Shown here: positions 35,106-46,559 of the stretch, one piece after another
How the letters are laid out: each line of letters opens with the position of its first letter
Numbering within the stretch: the stretch's first letter is position 1
From: Batillaria attramentaria
Lineage: Eukaryota > Mollusca > Gastropoda > Batillariidae
Assembly: GCA_018292915.2 (NCBI GenBank)
Contig: JACVVK020000524.1
Location: forward strand, 73,501-137,500
Reading direction: 5' to 3'
DNA: 64,000 nucleotides
Made by a program: the position numbers and the translations under genes
The notes under the pieces: model-generated
Told to the model about the DNA's origin: nothing
Databases searched by the model: none
What the model saw: the letters and a program-made list of their open reading frames with translations, nothing else

Positions 35106-35552
35106 AAGTAAAGGAAAAACTAGTTTTTACTGAAAAGCATTATTGTGTCTAAGGATAGCCATTTGTCTACAGAGACCTGATTGGTCAGTCAATTAATAAA
35201 AGTAGTGGACAACTGACCAACCGATCATTCTTCTCTAGACTCTTCTCTAAGATTCTTCTCTCAGATCTCGTCCGCAGATTCATCATGTCATCTCTTCTCA
35301 TTCACCAAAAGACTGAAGATCGACTCATCTTATACACGGATAATCCAAAACCCCTGTTCTTTGATGTTTCCAAGAAATTAAACCGACAAAGAAAAGGAAC
35401 AAATTCAAAGAAAACTAGTACATACATCAAATCTGGAAGAAGCTGCAACTGAAGAGGTGCATTTGTATATACTGGTAGGCATGAAATGGGTTCAGAAGAT
35501 CGCCCGATTTCTGGGAGTCCGAGCGGATGTATTTCAGGTACTGAAAGCCAGA
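35106..35552 (+). mobile_element. LTR-type repeat, copy 2
   Basis: Matches 23,299-23,754 with a few indels and follows the gypsy pol remnant directly, the position expected of a 3' LTR. Confidence 0.6.
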
Positions 35553-35689
35553 CGGCTCTCTGCTCCTCGCATTACAGCAGGTCGTACGCCCGCCAGCCAC
35601 AGCCACCCCATGCCAAGACGAAGGGAAAGAAGTATACCCGATGCTTAAAAGACTTCTCAACAAGGCCCAAACCTTGAACTCGGAGGAAG

Positions 35690-36175
35690 GTCAGGAAGCA
35701 AGAAGAGAGGAAGAAAAAGAGCATGTAGAGAACAAGGGGGGAGAAGAGAGATAAAGTCAAGAAGCAGGGAGAGAGATCGAAGAAGGGCAACGTGAAGAGA
35801 ACAAGGAGGGAGAAGCGAGAGTAAGCCAGGAAGCAAGAAGAGAGAAAGAAGAAGAGCATGAAGAGAATAAAGAAAGAGAAGAGAGAGTAAGCCAGGAAGA
35901 AAGAAGAGAGAAAGAAGGAGGAAGTGAGGAGAATAAGGAAGGAAGAGAGAGAGAGAAGACCGAGCGAGACAGAAGAAAGAGAAGGCAAGAAGAAAAGAAG
36001 CAAGAAGAGAACAGCAGAACACGTCGACAACGAGCAAGAGGAGGAGGAAGAGGACAAACAGAAAGACCGAGCGAGACAGAAGAAAGAGAAGGCAAGAAGA
36101 AAAAGAAGCAAGAAGAGAACAGCAGAACACGTCGACAACGAGCAAGAGGAGGAGGAAGAGGACAGAGTCAACCGC
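35690..36175 (+). repeat. Purine-rich (GAAGA) minisatellite with long repeats
   Basis: Strongly purine-biased. A near-perfect ~100-bp direct repeat occurs twice (around 35,990-36,060 and 36,095-36,165), encoding KKRTAEHVDNEQEEEEED on plus. The minus-strand Ser/Leu-rich frames are its mirror. Confidence 0.7.
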
Positions 36176-36598
36176 CGTACAAGTATCCGATGAAAATAAT
36201 TTTCAAAAACTGCAGCTTCCATTTTTAGATCTTTATATTTCCAAACTGTAGACACTGGAAACTATTGAACTGTAGTTATTGTGTAATTTTCTTTCAAGAA
36301 CTGTATGAATGTGATATATATTAAGAGGTGTGTTGTACAGTATGTGTGATAACCATGAAAGCGGAAGCTTGTGGCCCAAAGCAGGGGAATGAAAAGGGAG
36401 GAGGTGATAGAGCTGATCACGAGCAACGCTCTTGCAAATTGTAAGAATTATTTTGTAAAATCCAGGATGGACAGCCCCAGAATTATAGAATTCAGCACAT
36501 TAAGGAACACTGATGTATCAAATTTATTTTTCGCATGGGTAACGTTGTCATGGAACAGATGTTTCTTTCATAAATATCTAGAGAGATCTGGGTTGGAT

Positions 36599-36752
36599 GT
36601 TTGGGAGTTTACCGTCCTTTTTCACCACGTATGGGTGATATCAAAGACGGGAAAAACGCCAGAAGGACTATTTGGCCCCAGCCGGGATTCGAACTCACGA
36701 CCTGAGCATTGAAAGTCCAACGCTCACCCATTCGGCTATCCAGGTTCCCCTT
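36599..36752 (-). mobile_element. SINE family D, complete with tRNA-like head
   Basis: Minus strand: GGGGAACCTGGATAGCCGAA, GTTGGACTTTCAATGC, GAGTTCGAATCCC (box B), then CCCGTCTTTGATATCACCC and GGACGGTAAACTCCCAAAC as tail. Confidence 0.8.
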
Positions 36753-36792
36753 TAAAGAGATCTGGATACTGTGTTGGTTTAGTGGGTGGATG

Positions 36793-36875
36793 GGTAAGTG
36801 TTTGGGGGTTTAACGTCCTTTTCCACCACGTAAGGATGATATCAAAGACGGGGCAACGAGAAAATGGTCCCAACC
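36793..36875 (-). mobile_element. SINE family D fragment
   Basis: GGGGGTTTAACGTCCTTTTC followed by CACCACGTAAGGATGATATC; tRNA head absent. Confidence 0.7.
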
Positions 36876-37152
36876 GGGATGTATTGGTTTAGTAGATGTT
36901 CCACAAGTAAAAGGTTGATCTTTTTTTTTTAATCATGAGTGTAAGAGTGAAATAGTTTAATAACAGTTGTTCATTGAACATTATCTCTTAAAAACACAGG
37001 CTTATAGTTCTACTTATTCTTTTCAAAGGAAGCTGGATCATTTAGTACAAAGCCTAACGGGTGGTTGCTGCTGTGAACGGCCTTGAGTGTTTCGGTGTTA
37101 GGACCCAGGAAATGGTTGCTGCTGTAAACTGCCGTGGATATTCGGCTGTTTG

Positions 37153-37355
37153 AAAGAGAACAGTCAAACAACAAAGAGAGAATGACTGACGCTAGAAAGG
37201 GCGATGAGTACAGAGACAGAGAACAGTCAAAGAACAAAGAGAGAATGACTGACGCCAGAAAGGGCGATGAGTACAGAGATAGAGAACAGTCAAAGAACAA
37301 AGAGAGAATGACTGACGCCAGAAAGGGCGATGAGTACATAGAAAGAGAACAGTCA
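37153..37355 (+). repeat. 63-bp tandem array 1 (21-residue coding repeat)
   Basis: About three copies of a 63-bp unit. Plus-strand frame: RMTDARKGDEYRDREQSKNK-E, 21 residues. It has the same spacing of R-M...R....Y..RE....-E as array 2 at 40,060. The run sits just before a Helitron-type CTC domain, the order seen in Helitron/Helentron proteins. Confidence 0.75.
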
Positions 37356-37408
37356 GGAAAAGACCGAAGCTCGTAGGGAACGAGTTACGACAGTCCTGTA
37401 GGAGGAAG

Positions 37409-37720
37409 ATGAGAGCATCGCGTGAAAACCAAAAGGATGGCTGGCATAGATCACCGACTGGAACAGGTGGGGATTTCTCAGACGAAGTGTCAGATCAACC
37501 TGGCGACACCCTTGACACAGATGAGAACCGCGAAAAAAGGAATACTGATGATGATGGCGAACAGAACCTTGCTGTAAACATGCAGAAGATGAACATTAGT
37601 CGTATTTATCAAAGAGATATTGAGCAGGGTTCAACATACGCATGTACCTGCCCACGGCATGCACTACAAATGCACAATACACACTCACGTCAGAAGATTT
37701 AGAAATTATCAACAGGGAGT
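37409..37720 (+). pseudogene. Helitron-like N-terminal fragment, copy 1
   Basis: Plus strand 37,409-37,702 reads through NISRIYQRDIEQGSTYACTC, resembling the IxxFHxxIxxGPxYxCxxC segment at the start of Helitron/Helentron replicase proteins. Upstream residues (DENREKRNTDDDGEQNLAV) match copy 2 after a frame shift. The following frame (EDLEIINREFSKPMD) is unrelated to copy 2. Confidence 0.55.
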
Positions 37721-37849
37721 TTAGCAAGCCGATGGACACATACACAACAGACACTGACACAGCACTGCATCACTTTTACATCGCACACCAGTTAGATCAA
37801 CTTCTCATCGACTTTCCAGCAACACTTGCATACCCACCACATTTAAGGG

Positions 37850-37915
37850 GTGGGGGTGGGGGGGTTAACGTCCTTTTCCACCACATACGGATGATATCAA
37901 AGACGGGGAAACGAT
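37850..37915 (-). mobile_element. SINE family D fragment
   Basis: GGGGTTAACGTCCTTTTCCA followed by CCACATACGGATGATATC; inserted between the two Helitron-like copies. Confidence 0.65.
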
Positions 37916-37974
37916 GAAGGAAGAATTCACGGCAACAGAAACGAAGACAGGAAACGGCGGAAGCTCGTAGGGAA

Positions 37975-38395
37975 CAACGAGTTACGACAGACCCATAGGA
38001 GGAAGATGAGAGCATCGCGTGAAACCAAAAGGATGGCTGGTATAGATCAGCGACTGGAACAGGTGGGGATTTCTCAGACGAAGTGTCAGATCAACCTGAC
38101 GACACCCTTGACACAGATGAGAACCGCGAAAAAAAGGATTACTGATGATGGTGATGGCGAACAGAACCTTGCTGTACACATGCAGAAGATGAACATTAGT
38201 AGTATTTATCAAAGAGAGATTGAGCAGGGTCCAACATACGCATGTACCTGCTGTGGATCTCTTTGGTTTCGCGCTTCCGTCAAACCATCCGATGAACAGA
38301 CTTTGATCAGTGGCGGCGTATCTCAAGACTTTCTTGATACCCACTGTAAACTTGTTATTGTTGCCGGTTCTCCCCTCTTCAAGTCCTACCAATGA
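37975..38395 (+). pseudogene. Helitron-like N-terminal fragment, copy 2
   Basis: About 270 bp repeats 37,375-37,640. The frame gives NISSIYQREIEQGPTYACTC then CGSLWFRASVKPSDE: GPTYxCTCC....F..SV is the Helitron-type signature and is better kept than in copy 1. It stops at 38,395. No Rep or helicase motifs follow. Confidence 0.6.
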
Positions 38396-39125
38396 CACTA
38401 GATCCGCTACGATAGATTAGCCACGTGACTGGGTTTGGCACGTGACTGGGTTTGGAGAAAGAGAGAGAGAGAGAGAGAGATGATGATGATGATGATGATT
38501 CAATTCCGTGAACTAAACATTTGAGAATAATGTTTAATGTTGCTTTTGTTAAACATCTGACGTCAGCCTCTAGCGCTGAGATCGTCTGAGGATGTTTGTT
38601 CATGAATTGTGATTTCCCTGTTGGCTTTGTGACTTCCCCGACTGAATTATTTTTTACATGAAATCTGGAAGATCTAGAGGGCTGGTGAAATGTCGGAAGC
38701 AGTGACGATACTTGCAGATTTTGTCTGTGAACCAAACATGTGACATCGGCCTCACGCTGCTCGTCTGACAGACGAAACTTGCAGATTTTGTCTGTGAACC
38801 AAACATTTGACGTCGGCCTCACGCTGCTCGTCTGACAGATGATACTTCTTCATATCTTGTGATTTTCTTGTTGCTTTTGTGACTTCCATGACTGAATTAA
38901 GTTTTACATAAAATCTGGAAGATCTAGAGAGCTGGTGAAACGTGGACTTGAATGCCTTTTTTTTTTGACCGGCGCTTCTCGCAGAAACATGCAAAAATAT
39001 GTTTATCTAAAAGCTATGTTATTCTTAATACTAAAGCTATAATAGTGCAGTAGTTGTCATATGTGCAGTTGTCACATGTAACAAAAATGCCGAAATGATG
39101 AGTAATTTGTAGAGGTCCTTTATAG
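38350..39125. repeat. Interspersed repeat F, copy 1
   Basis: About 775 bp shared with 60,075-61,060: TTATTGTTGCCGGTTCTCCC, TTAGCCACGTGACTGGG, a GA tract, CCTCACGCTGCTCGTCTGAC, TCTGGAAGATCTAGAG. A ~60-bp internal unit (GCAGATTTTGTCTGTGAACC) is tandemly repeated. It directly follows the Helitron-like fragment. Confidence 0.75.
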
Positions 39126-39330
39126 ATATTTGGCCTTATATCATTTGTTCATTTTGTAAACTGTGTCGATCATCGTTGTAAATAATTATATGCACAGTAA
39201 CAGAACTTTTCCATTTTCATGTGAAATATTTTTTTTACTTTATTTCATTGTACAGTGTGTCAATCTGTTGAAAACAGAAAATTGATATTTCATAATTACT
39301 CTACCTTTATGCTGTTTGTGAACTGCCAGT

Positions 39331-40060
39331 ATGCCAAGACCGAAAAAGAAATCTGACCGTGTGAAAGCTTTGCGGAAAAAGAGGGAGAGGAGAGCGTCCC
39401 AAACAGAACATGTGGACGAAGGGTCTACAGCGGAGAAACCAGCTGACCGCGGACAGGAGCAGACGGTGTGCGGCAGAAAGGAGGAGCTGCAGCACCCCCT
39501 GAGCACCGTGTCTCCTGGAGGGTGACGTTGTCGGCGATGCAAAAGTGATGATCCAAGGAGCTGAAGCCGCTAACGTGTCGGCACCATGGTCAGTATGCTG
39601 GCAAGCCAGGTAAGCAGTGTATTAATGCTGAGGATGTGTTGCACATACCAGTTCGTATCCTACATGATTCGCATGCCGACCATAGCGTGTCCGCACCCTC
39701 TAGGAACAGAGGAGTACATGCCGACGTTCACATTTTGCCTGCCAGTGATCAGCCCGTTGTTTCCACCGACGCCGCCATTTCGCTTGCCGACAGTCCGTCC
39801 GCTGATCGTGCACCGATAGACAAAGCTTTTTCGTTTAAACAGAAGCGAGCTGACGCTGTGCGACGCGATAGACTTAGAAAGAAATATGCCCGACAAGACG
39901 CAGACTTTCGAAGTCGTGAACGTTGTGCCAATCGGAAACCGATGCGTGAACAGAAAGTTCTAGTTCAACGGAGTGAACGCGAAAAACAGGTGCACAGAAA
40001 GAGAATGGCGCACGTCAGACAAAGTAGTGAGTATTGCCAACAAGAGCGAGAGTGAAATGC
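39331..40060 (+). pseudogene. Basic repeat protein upstream of array 2 (Helitron-associated?)
   Basis: 39,331-39,525 starts MPRPKKKSDRVKALRKKRER. 39,636-40,055 in another frame gives FSFKQKRADAVRRDRLRKKY, then degenerate versions of the 21-residue repeat (RMAHVRQSSEYCQQERE) and a stop just before array 2. It looks like a broken N-terminal part of the same type of protein as array 1. No function is assigned. Confidence 0.45.
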
Positions 40061-42456
40061 CAGAAGGATGACTGTGCTCAGACAGGGCAGTGACTATTGT
40101 GCGAGAGAGCGAGAATGCAATACAGCGAGAATGGCTGTGGTGAGACAGGAACCTCAGTATTGTGAGAGACAGCGAGAATGCAATATCGAGAGAATGACTG
40201 TGGTGAGACAGCATCCTCAGTATTGTGCGAGACAGCGAGAATGCAATATCGGGAGAATGGCTGTGGTGAGACAGGACCTTCAGTATTGTAAGAGAGCGAG
40301 AATGCAATATCGAGAGAATGGCTGTGGTCAGACAGGACCCTCAGTATTGTGCGAGAAAGCGAGAATGCAATATCGAGAGAAAGGCTGTGGTGCGACAGGA
40401 CCCCCAGTATTGTGCGAGAGAGCGAGAATGCAATATCGAGAGAATAGCTGTGGTCAGACAGGACACTCAGTATTGTGCGAGAGAGCGAGAATACAATATC
40501 GAGAGAATGGCTGTGGTGAGACAGGACCCTCAGTATTGTGAGAGACAGCGAGAATGCAATATCGAGAGAATGGCTGTGGTCAGACAGGACCCTCAGTATT
40601 GTGCGAGAGAGCGAGAATGCAATATCGAGTGAATGGCTGTGGTGAGACAGGACCCTCAGTATTGTGCGAGAGAGCGAGAATGCAATATCGAGTGAATGGC
40701 TGTGGTGAGACAGGACCCTCAGTATTGTGCGAGAGCGAGAATGCAATATCGAGAGAATGGCTGTGGTGAGACAGGACCCTCAGTATTGTGCGAGAGAGCG
40801 AGAATGCAATATAGAGAGAATGGCTGTGGCGAGACAGGACCCTCAGTATTGTGCGAGAGAGCGAGAATGCAATATAGAGAGAATGGCTGTCGCGAGACAG
40901 GACCCTCAGTATTGTGAGAGAGAGCGAGAATGCAATACAGAGAGAATGGCTGTGGTGAGACAGCATCCTCAGTATTGTGCGAGAGAGCGAGAAATGCGTT
41001 AAAGAGAGAATGGCTGTATTGAGACAGGACCCTCAGTATTGTGCGAGAGAGCGAGAATGCAATATCGAGAGAAAGACTGTGGTCAGACAGGACACTCAGT
41101 ATTGTGCGAGAGAGCGAGAATACAATATAGAGAGAATGGCTGTGGCGAGACAGGACCCTCAGTATTGTGCGAGAGATCGAGAATGCAATATCGAGAGAAA
41201 GGCTGTGGTCAGACAGGACCCTCAGTATTGTGCGAGAGAGCGAGAATGCAATATAGAGAGAATGGCTGTGGCGAGACAGCATCCTCAGTATTGTGGCGAG
41301 AGAGCGAGAATGCGTTAAAGAGAGAATGGCTGTATTGAGACAGGACCCTCAGTATTGTGCGAGAGATCGAGAATGCAATATCGAGAGAAAGGCTGTGGTC
41401 AGACAGGACCCTCAGTATTGTGCGAGAGAGCGAGAATGCAATAGAGAGAATGGCTGTGGTGAGACAGGACCCCCAGTATTGTGCGAGAGAGCGAGAATGC
41501 AATATCGAGAGAATGGCTGTGGCGAGACAGGACCCTCAGTATTGTGAGAGACAGCGAGAATGCGTTAAAGAGAGAATGGCTGTATTGAGACAGGACCCTC
41601 AGTATTGTGCGAGAGATCGAGAATGCAATATCGAGAGAAAGGCTGTGGTCAGACAGGACCCTCAGTATTGTGCGAGAGAGCGAGAATGCAATATCGAGAG
41701 AATGGCTGTGGTGAGACAGGACCCTCAGTATTGTGCGAGAGAGCGAGAATGCAATATCGAGAGAATGGCTGTGGTGCGACAGGACCCTCAGTATTGTGCG
41801 AGAGAGCGAGAATGCGTTAAAGAGAGAATGGCTGTATTGAGACAGGACCCTCAGTATTGTGCGAGAGAGCGAGAATGCAATATCGAGAGAAAGACTGTGG
41901 TCAGACAGGACACTCAGTATTGTGCGAGAGAGCGAGAATGCAATATCGAGAGAATGGCTGTGGCGAGACAGGACCCTCAGTATTGTGCGAGAGAGCGAGA
42001 ATGCAATATCGAGAGAAAGGCTGTGGTGCGACAGGACCCTCAGTATTGTGAGAGACAGCGAGAATGCGTTAAAGAGAGAATGGCTGTATTGAGACAGGAC
42101 CCTCAGCATTGTGCGAGAGAGCGAGAATGCAATATCGAGAGAAAGGCTGTGGTCAGACAGGACCCTCAGTATTGTGCGAGAGAGCGAGAATGCAATATCG
42201 AGAGAAAGGCTGTGGTGCGACAGGACCCCCAGTATTGTGCGAGAGAGCGAGAATGCAATATAGAGAGAATGGCTGTGGTGAGACAGGACCCTCAGTATTG
42301 TGCGAGAGAGCGAGAATACAATATAGAGAGAAAGGCTGTGGTGAGACAGGACCCTCAGTATTGTGCGAGAGAGCGAGAATGCAATATCGAGAGAATGGCT
42401 GTATAGTGAGAGAGAGAGCGAGAATGCAATATCGAGAGAATGGCTGTGGTGAGACA
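40060..42456 (+). repeat. 63-bp tandem array 2 (about 38 copies, 21-residue repeat)
   Basis: Unit of 63 bp encoding RMAVVRQDPQYCARERECNI-E on plus; long stretches are open (1,050 bp from 41,357). A variant unit with TGCGTTAAAGAGAGAATGGC recurs at 40,995, 41,311, 41,561, 41,813 and 42,065: spacings 316, 250, 252 and 252, a four-unit higher-order repeat of 252 bp. The first two spacings differ from a multiple of 63 by +1 and -2, so the frame slips. Because 63 is divisible by three, the opposite strand is also open; I treat that as a by-product. Confidence 0.85.
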
Positions 42457-43612
42457 GTATTATTCCAGAGCATTCGATTCAATCTCCAAAGACTTTATAT
42501 TGTGGTCATTCAGACAGTTTGGGTTTGGAGAAAATTTCACTCGCTGGACAGAAGTGCTAACAAAGAACACACAGAGCTGCATAAATTACTTAGGTTGTAT
42601 CTCAGAGCACTTCCCTGTAGAGGCCGGAATAAGGCAAGGATGTCCGTGTTCGCCCTTGACCTTCGTCCTGGCCCTGGAGATCCTGGCATGTAAAGTAAGA
42701 GCTACTCACGCAATCGGAGGATTCACTGTTACTGACCAGACTACTCGCACCTACACACAAAAGCTAGCGATGTTCGCCGATGACATAACGATGCCGCTCA
42801 AAGATAAAAACGACTTCGATGTCGCCCTGCAAACAGTCGAAGAATTTACATTGAGTTCTAATCTAAAAATCAATAAAGACAAGACAGAAGCAATGTGGAT
42901 AGGCTCTATGAAAAATTCACAAGAAGAATACGGAAACATAAAATGAAAAAAGCAAATAAAAATCCTGGGAATATACTTCAACAACAGTATTATGTATACC
43001 AGCATCTAGTTTAGTGGGAAACTGGACACCACGACTGGAAAATATAGAAAGATTAATTGCCCGTTGGTCTAAAAGAAACCTTAGTATTAGTGGGAAAATA
43101 TGTATCATTAAAAGTCTGTTAATACCACAGTTAGTTTATCCTATGCAAGCCCTGGTGGCCCCGACACATATTCTGTCTAAAGCCAATTCAGCTCTCTTCA
43201 GATTCCTGCGGAAGAAGAAATTCACCAATACGCGAGCATTTGAAAAAAATCAAACGTACAGTTATGTGTGGCTCCCCAGAAACAGGAGGACTGGCAATGA
43301 TTAACGTTGCTGACATGCAAACATCTTTCCTCCTTTCCTGGGCCTGGAAAACGCAAATCAAAGATGACCTAAAATGGAAAGTAATTCCTAGCATAGCACA
43401 GAGCAGAACAGGCCCTGGTTTAATTTGTTTCCATGCAAATGTCTCCTCAAAGGAATTTAAAGGCGCGCATCTGATAAAATCCGTCTTTTTTACTAAAAAG
43501 CTGGTTGGATAATCAAAACTCAATAGTGAAAGAAAGGAAAACCAAGAAGAATTCCTTTCTTAAACTCATGGAGACATTCAATACAGGTAAACATTGCAAA
43601 ACCAGACACATA
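42457..43612 (+). pseudogene. 5'-truncated LINE reverse transcriptase (L1/Tx1-like)
   Basis: Junction at 42,457 cuts a repeat unit of array 2. RT motifs: SRAFDSISKDFILW, VEAGIRQGCPCSPLTF, MFADDI (catalytic FADD), LKINKDKTEAMWIG. Then in shifted frames NWTPRLENIERLIARW, ISGKICIIKSLLIPQLVYP, and ETGGLAMINV, the L1/Tx1-type C-terminal order. Breaks near 42,946-43,010, 43,250 and 43,500. Dead copy; clade from general resemblance. Confidence 0.8.
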
Positions 43613-43615
43613 TCT

Positions 43616-43672
43616 CTGTGTGTGTCTGTGTGTGTGTGTCTGTGTGTGTGTGTCTGTGTGTGTGTGTGTGCA
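43616..43672. repeat. (TG)n microsatellite
   Basis: TG/TCTG repeat at the 3' end of the LINE. A (TTTC)n run follows at 43,779-43,801. Confidence 0.9.
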
Positions 43673-44302
43673 CGTACAATATGCCCTTTTGGGGGCCCGA
43701 CACCTTTTACCTCTTGTAAGAATGGGGGCCCAAATTTTCAATGGAGGTCCGGCGTTTGGACCCCCATTTTTTTTTTTTTCTTTCTTTCTTTCTTTCTTTC
43801 TTGTTCTGAGTTCCAAATGCTATAATTTTCATTTTTTGACAAGTTCCGGGTCGGGCCCCACTTCGGGGAAAAAAAAAAACAACTGTTTAGTGTGTACAAG
43901 AGTGTGTAAAAATTCTCGCACTCCAGGGTAATGTGGAAACTGTTTGCGAGTGTGTGAATGTGACAGGGGCAAGTAACTCTGATATGCCTCGTTTCGGACT
44001 TTGCGGCCCGCCATTTTCAGCTCCTTCGTGTTTGGGCGCATAGGTTTGCTGGGGAGTGCCCATCTTTTGATGTTATCAGGTAGATACACACATATTTGCC
44101 ACTTCAAAATGTATTTTTGAATATCTTTTGCATGGATTTCCCGGACTGATGATCTTAGATCATCTAATCAGCATACCACAGCCCCCATTTTTAAAAAAAA
44201 AATTAAAAGACTGACGGAACAGTGCCAACTTGACTGAAAGAAAATCTGATCTCGGACGACGCTTTTTCTTTTCTTTTCTTTTCGTTTAGACAGTAGTCAG
44301 AC

Positions 44303-44515
44303 TTGTATGCTCTTAGAGATTCAACAAGAATTTCAGAGAAAACTGTACAGTATTTCATATCAAAGTTCAGTGCAGTGTACTATCAGCACAGAGGTCACCC
44401 AGAGGAACTAGCTGCAGCTTTGGAAACACTGTGCAAGCACCCATTTGGTGATCATTCCACCTGTGGTTCAGCTTGCTTTTTTCACGCAATTTATTTTCAT
44501 GGGTTAGCGTTTTAA
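44303..44515 (+). pseudogene. Possible transposase fragment
   Basis: 70-codon frame RISEKTVQYFISKFSAVYYQ, then LCKHPFGDHSTCGSACFF. The H-FGDH-xxCG pattern resembles a segment of large invertebrate DNA-transposon transposases. No other transposase motif or terminal repeat is seen. Weak assignment. Confidence 0.3.
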
Positions 44516-44685
44516 GGAAATTGACAATATAAAGCACCTCGTGCTAAGTAAAAAATTTTAAGAGTTTTTTGTTTTTTTGTTTTTTTTTTTTGGGGGGGGG
44601 TTGTTTGTTTGGGTTTTTTTTAAATAAATGTTAATATCAAATTTCTGTATGTTTGTATTGAAACTCACAATCCTTTTCCCAAAAT

Positions 44686-45778
44686 AACTAGAGAGGCAAA
44701 AGCCTCCATGGCTCCCTTGTGACACAGGTCAAGGTCATTCACAAGAGTATGTTTGTAAAGCTCTTATCACTATCCACTATCATGCCAAGACTTGGCAGCC
44801 AAGTAAAGTGTCTCTGGCACTCTGAGTTTACAGTTACATTACATCATTACAGTTTTCCCCGAAACAGTTTGTATGGCCTTGACCTTTGGTCAACGTCATT
44901 CAAATGAGATCTCATCAATGTCTATCATTATGCCAAGTTTGATGCCTCTAGTATTCGTAGTTCCTCCGAAAACAGTAATGTTAAAATTCACAACAGACAG
45001 CTTTAATCAGTCAAGCTCATTCAGAAAGGTAGGTCTCATTGCTGTCTATCATCATGCCTCGTTTGGTGCCTCTACTGTTTGTTGTTTTGGAGAAAATGCC
45101 AAGGTTAAAGTTTCCCAAAAAACGCTTGCATGACCTTGACCTTGACTAAAAGTCACTGAAGACAGGTATGTCTGTAAAGGTGCTGCTAATGTCAAACCAT
45201 CACACATATAGTTTGATGCTTCTGATTCTTCTGGATTCTGAGAGCATGCAAATGTAAATTTTCCCAACAGACTTTTAACGACCTCGACCTTGAGTCAAGG
45301 TCATTTAAGGTGATATTTGTGCATAGGTTTTATCACTGTCTATCAGCATGCCAGGTTTGGTGCCTCTGCTGTTTGTTGTTTCTGAGAAAATGCCAATGTT
45401 AAGGTTTCACAAAAATAGTTTGTACGGCCTTGACCTTGACACAAGGTCATTGAATACATGTATACCTGTAAAGTTGTTATCAATGTCTATCATCATGCAA
45501 AGTAAAAACCTCTGGTGTTTGTAGATTAAGAGAAAATGCCAATGTAAAATTTTCAGAGCTTTAGTGACCTTGACCTTGAGTCAAGGTCATTCAAAATGAC
45601 ACATTCTGAAAGGTCTTGAAGTTGTCTATCAGCATGCCAAGTTTGGTGCCTCTGCTGTTTGTAGATTCTGAGAAAACGACAATGTTAAAGTTTTCTGGAC
45701 ACACACACACACACACACACACAGAGACGACGGAGGGTTAATACATAGACTCTCATTGTTACACAAGGGAGCCAAAAA
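44686..45778 (+). mobile_element. Family A repeat element, copy 3
   Basis: AACTAGAGAGGCAAAAGCCT, GGCTCCCTTGTGACA at left; (CA)n, GACGACGGAGGG, TTACACAAGGGAGCC at right. Same internal monomers. Confidence 0.85.
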
Positions 45779-46480
45779 TGCTCCACGTTAATTATCACAT
45801 GGGTTGGTTTGTCTTAAATTTTAATTTACACTGAAAAGTGGCAAACGCCACGGTACACCGGCACCACAGGTTCACAGTGCCAACTCAAGGTAAAAAAAAA
45901 GTTGGAGGGGGGGTTGGGTGCTTGGAAGGGGGGTGGGGGAACTTGAATAATACAGATGATTCAGTTCCTTTGTAATGTTTTTAAATGGTGGCAGTCACAA
46001 GACTGTTCAAACACGTACAGAACACTTTGGTATGCAACTGACCTGTACTGCAGGCTTACTGAAACAGCTGCTGGTGACGTCTGACTTGAGATCTATCTCT
46101 ACTGACTACACTGCCTGAGATCATACTTAATTAAAACGTCCATGTACAGACCCACGCCACAGCAAAATGCAGTGTGCCCTGTTTTTCAAGATAATAGATA
46201 GATCTGGTTCCTGCCTAGTCTGTACAATTTGGTAACTTCAGACATGTATCCATAAAGGCTTTTGAAATTTGAAGGGTGTTTTGGGATAAAGGGGGAAAAT
46301 GGACGTACAGACACAGTACACTCAAACACACTGCTTACCTTCAACCACGACGAAGACTGAATCACAACGCGGATTGAGACTGATTTAATTGCGGAAGTAT
46401 CCGTTTTAGTATCCTTTCGTGAAAAATGTCGCATGAAAGTGCACGCGAGTTGGTGTGGGGGCAAATGGGAGATAATTTAG
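45779..46480. other. No gene recognised
   Basis: G-rich run at 45,905-45,940; no coding or repeat call. Confidence 0.4.
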
Positions 46481-46559
46481 AACATGGAAGACAACTCTAA
46501 AATAACGAGTTCATTCCACTGACGTAAAGAGATGGACGCACCGCCGCACGCTGCCACCG

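Noticed and set aside
35572..36255. 227-residue minus-strand Ser/Leu/Phe-rich membrane-like protein
   Set aside because: It is the complement of a GAAGA purine tract; the hydrophobic look follows from the base composition.
37153..42456. CRISPR-like array
   Set aside because: Units are contiguous with no unique spacers, and the DNA is eukaryotic with introns.
40078..42482. Long minus-strand frames through array 2 (Ser/Leu/His-rich, up to 236 residues)
   Set aside because: The unit is 63 bp, so any strand lacking a stop in one unit stays open for many. The plus strand matches a degenerate upstream repeat and array 1; the minus strand matches nothing.
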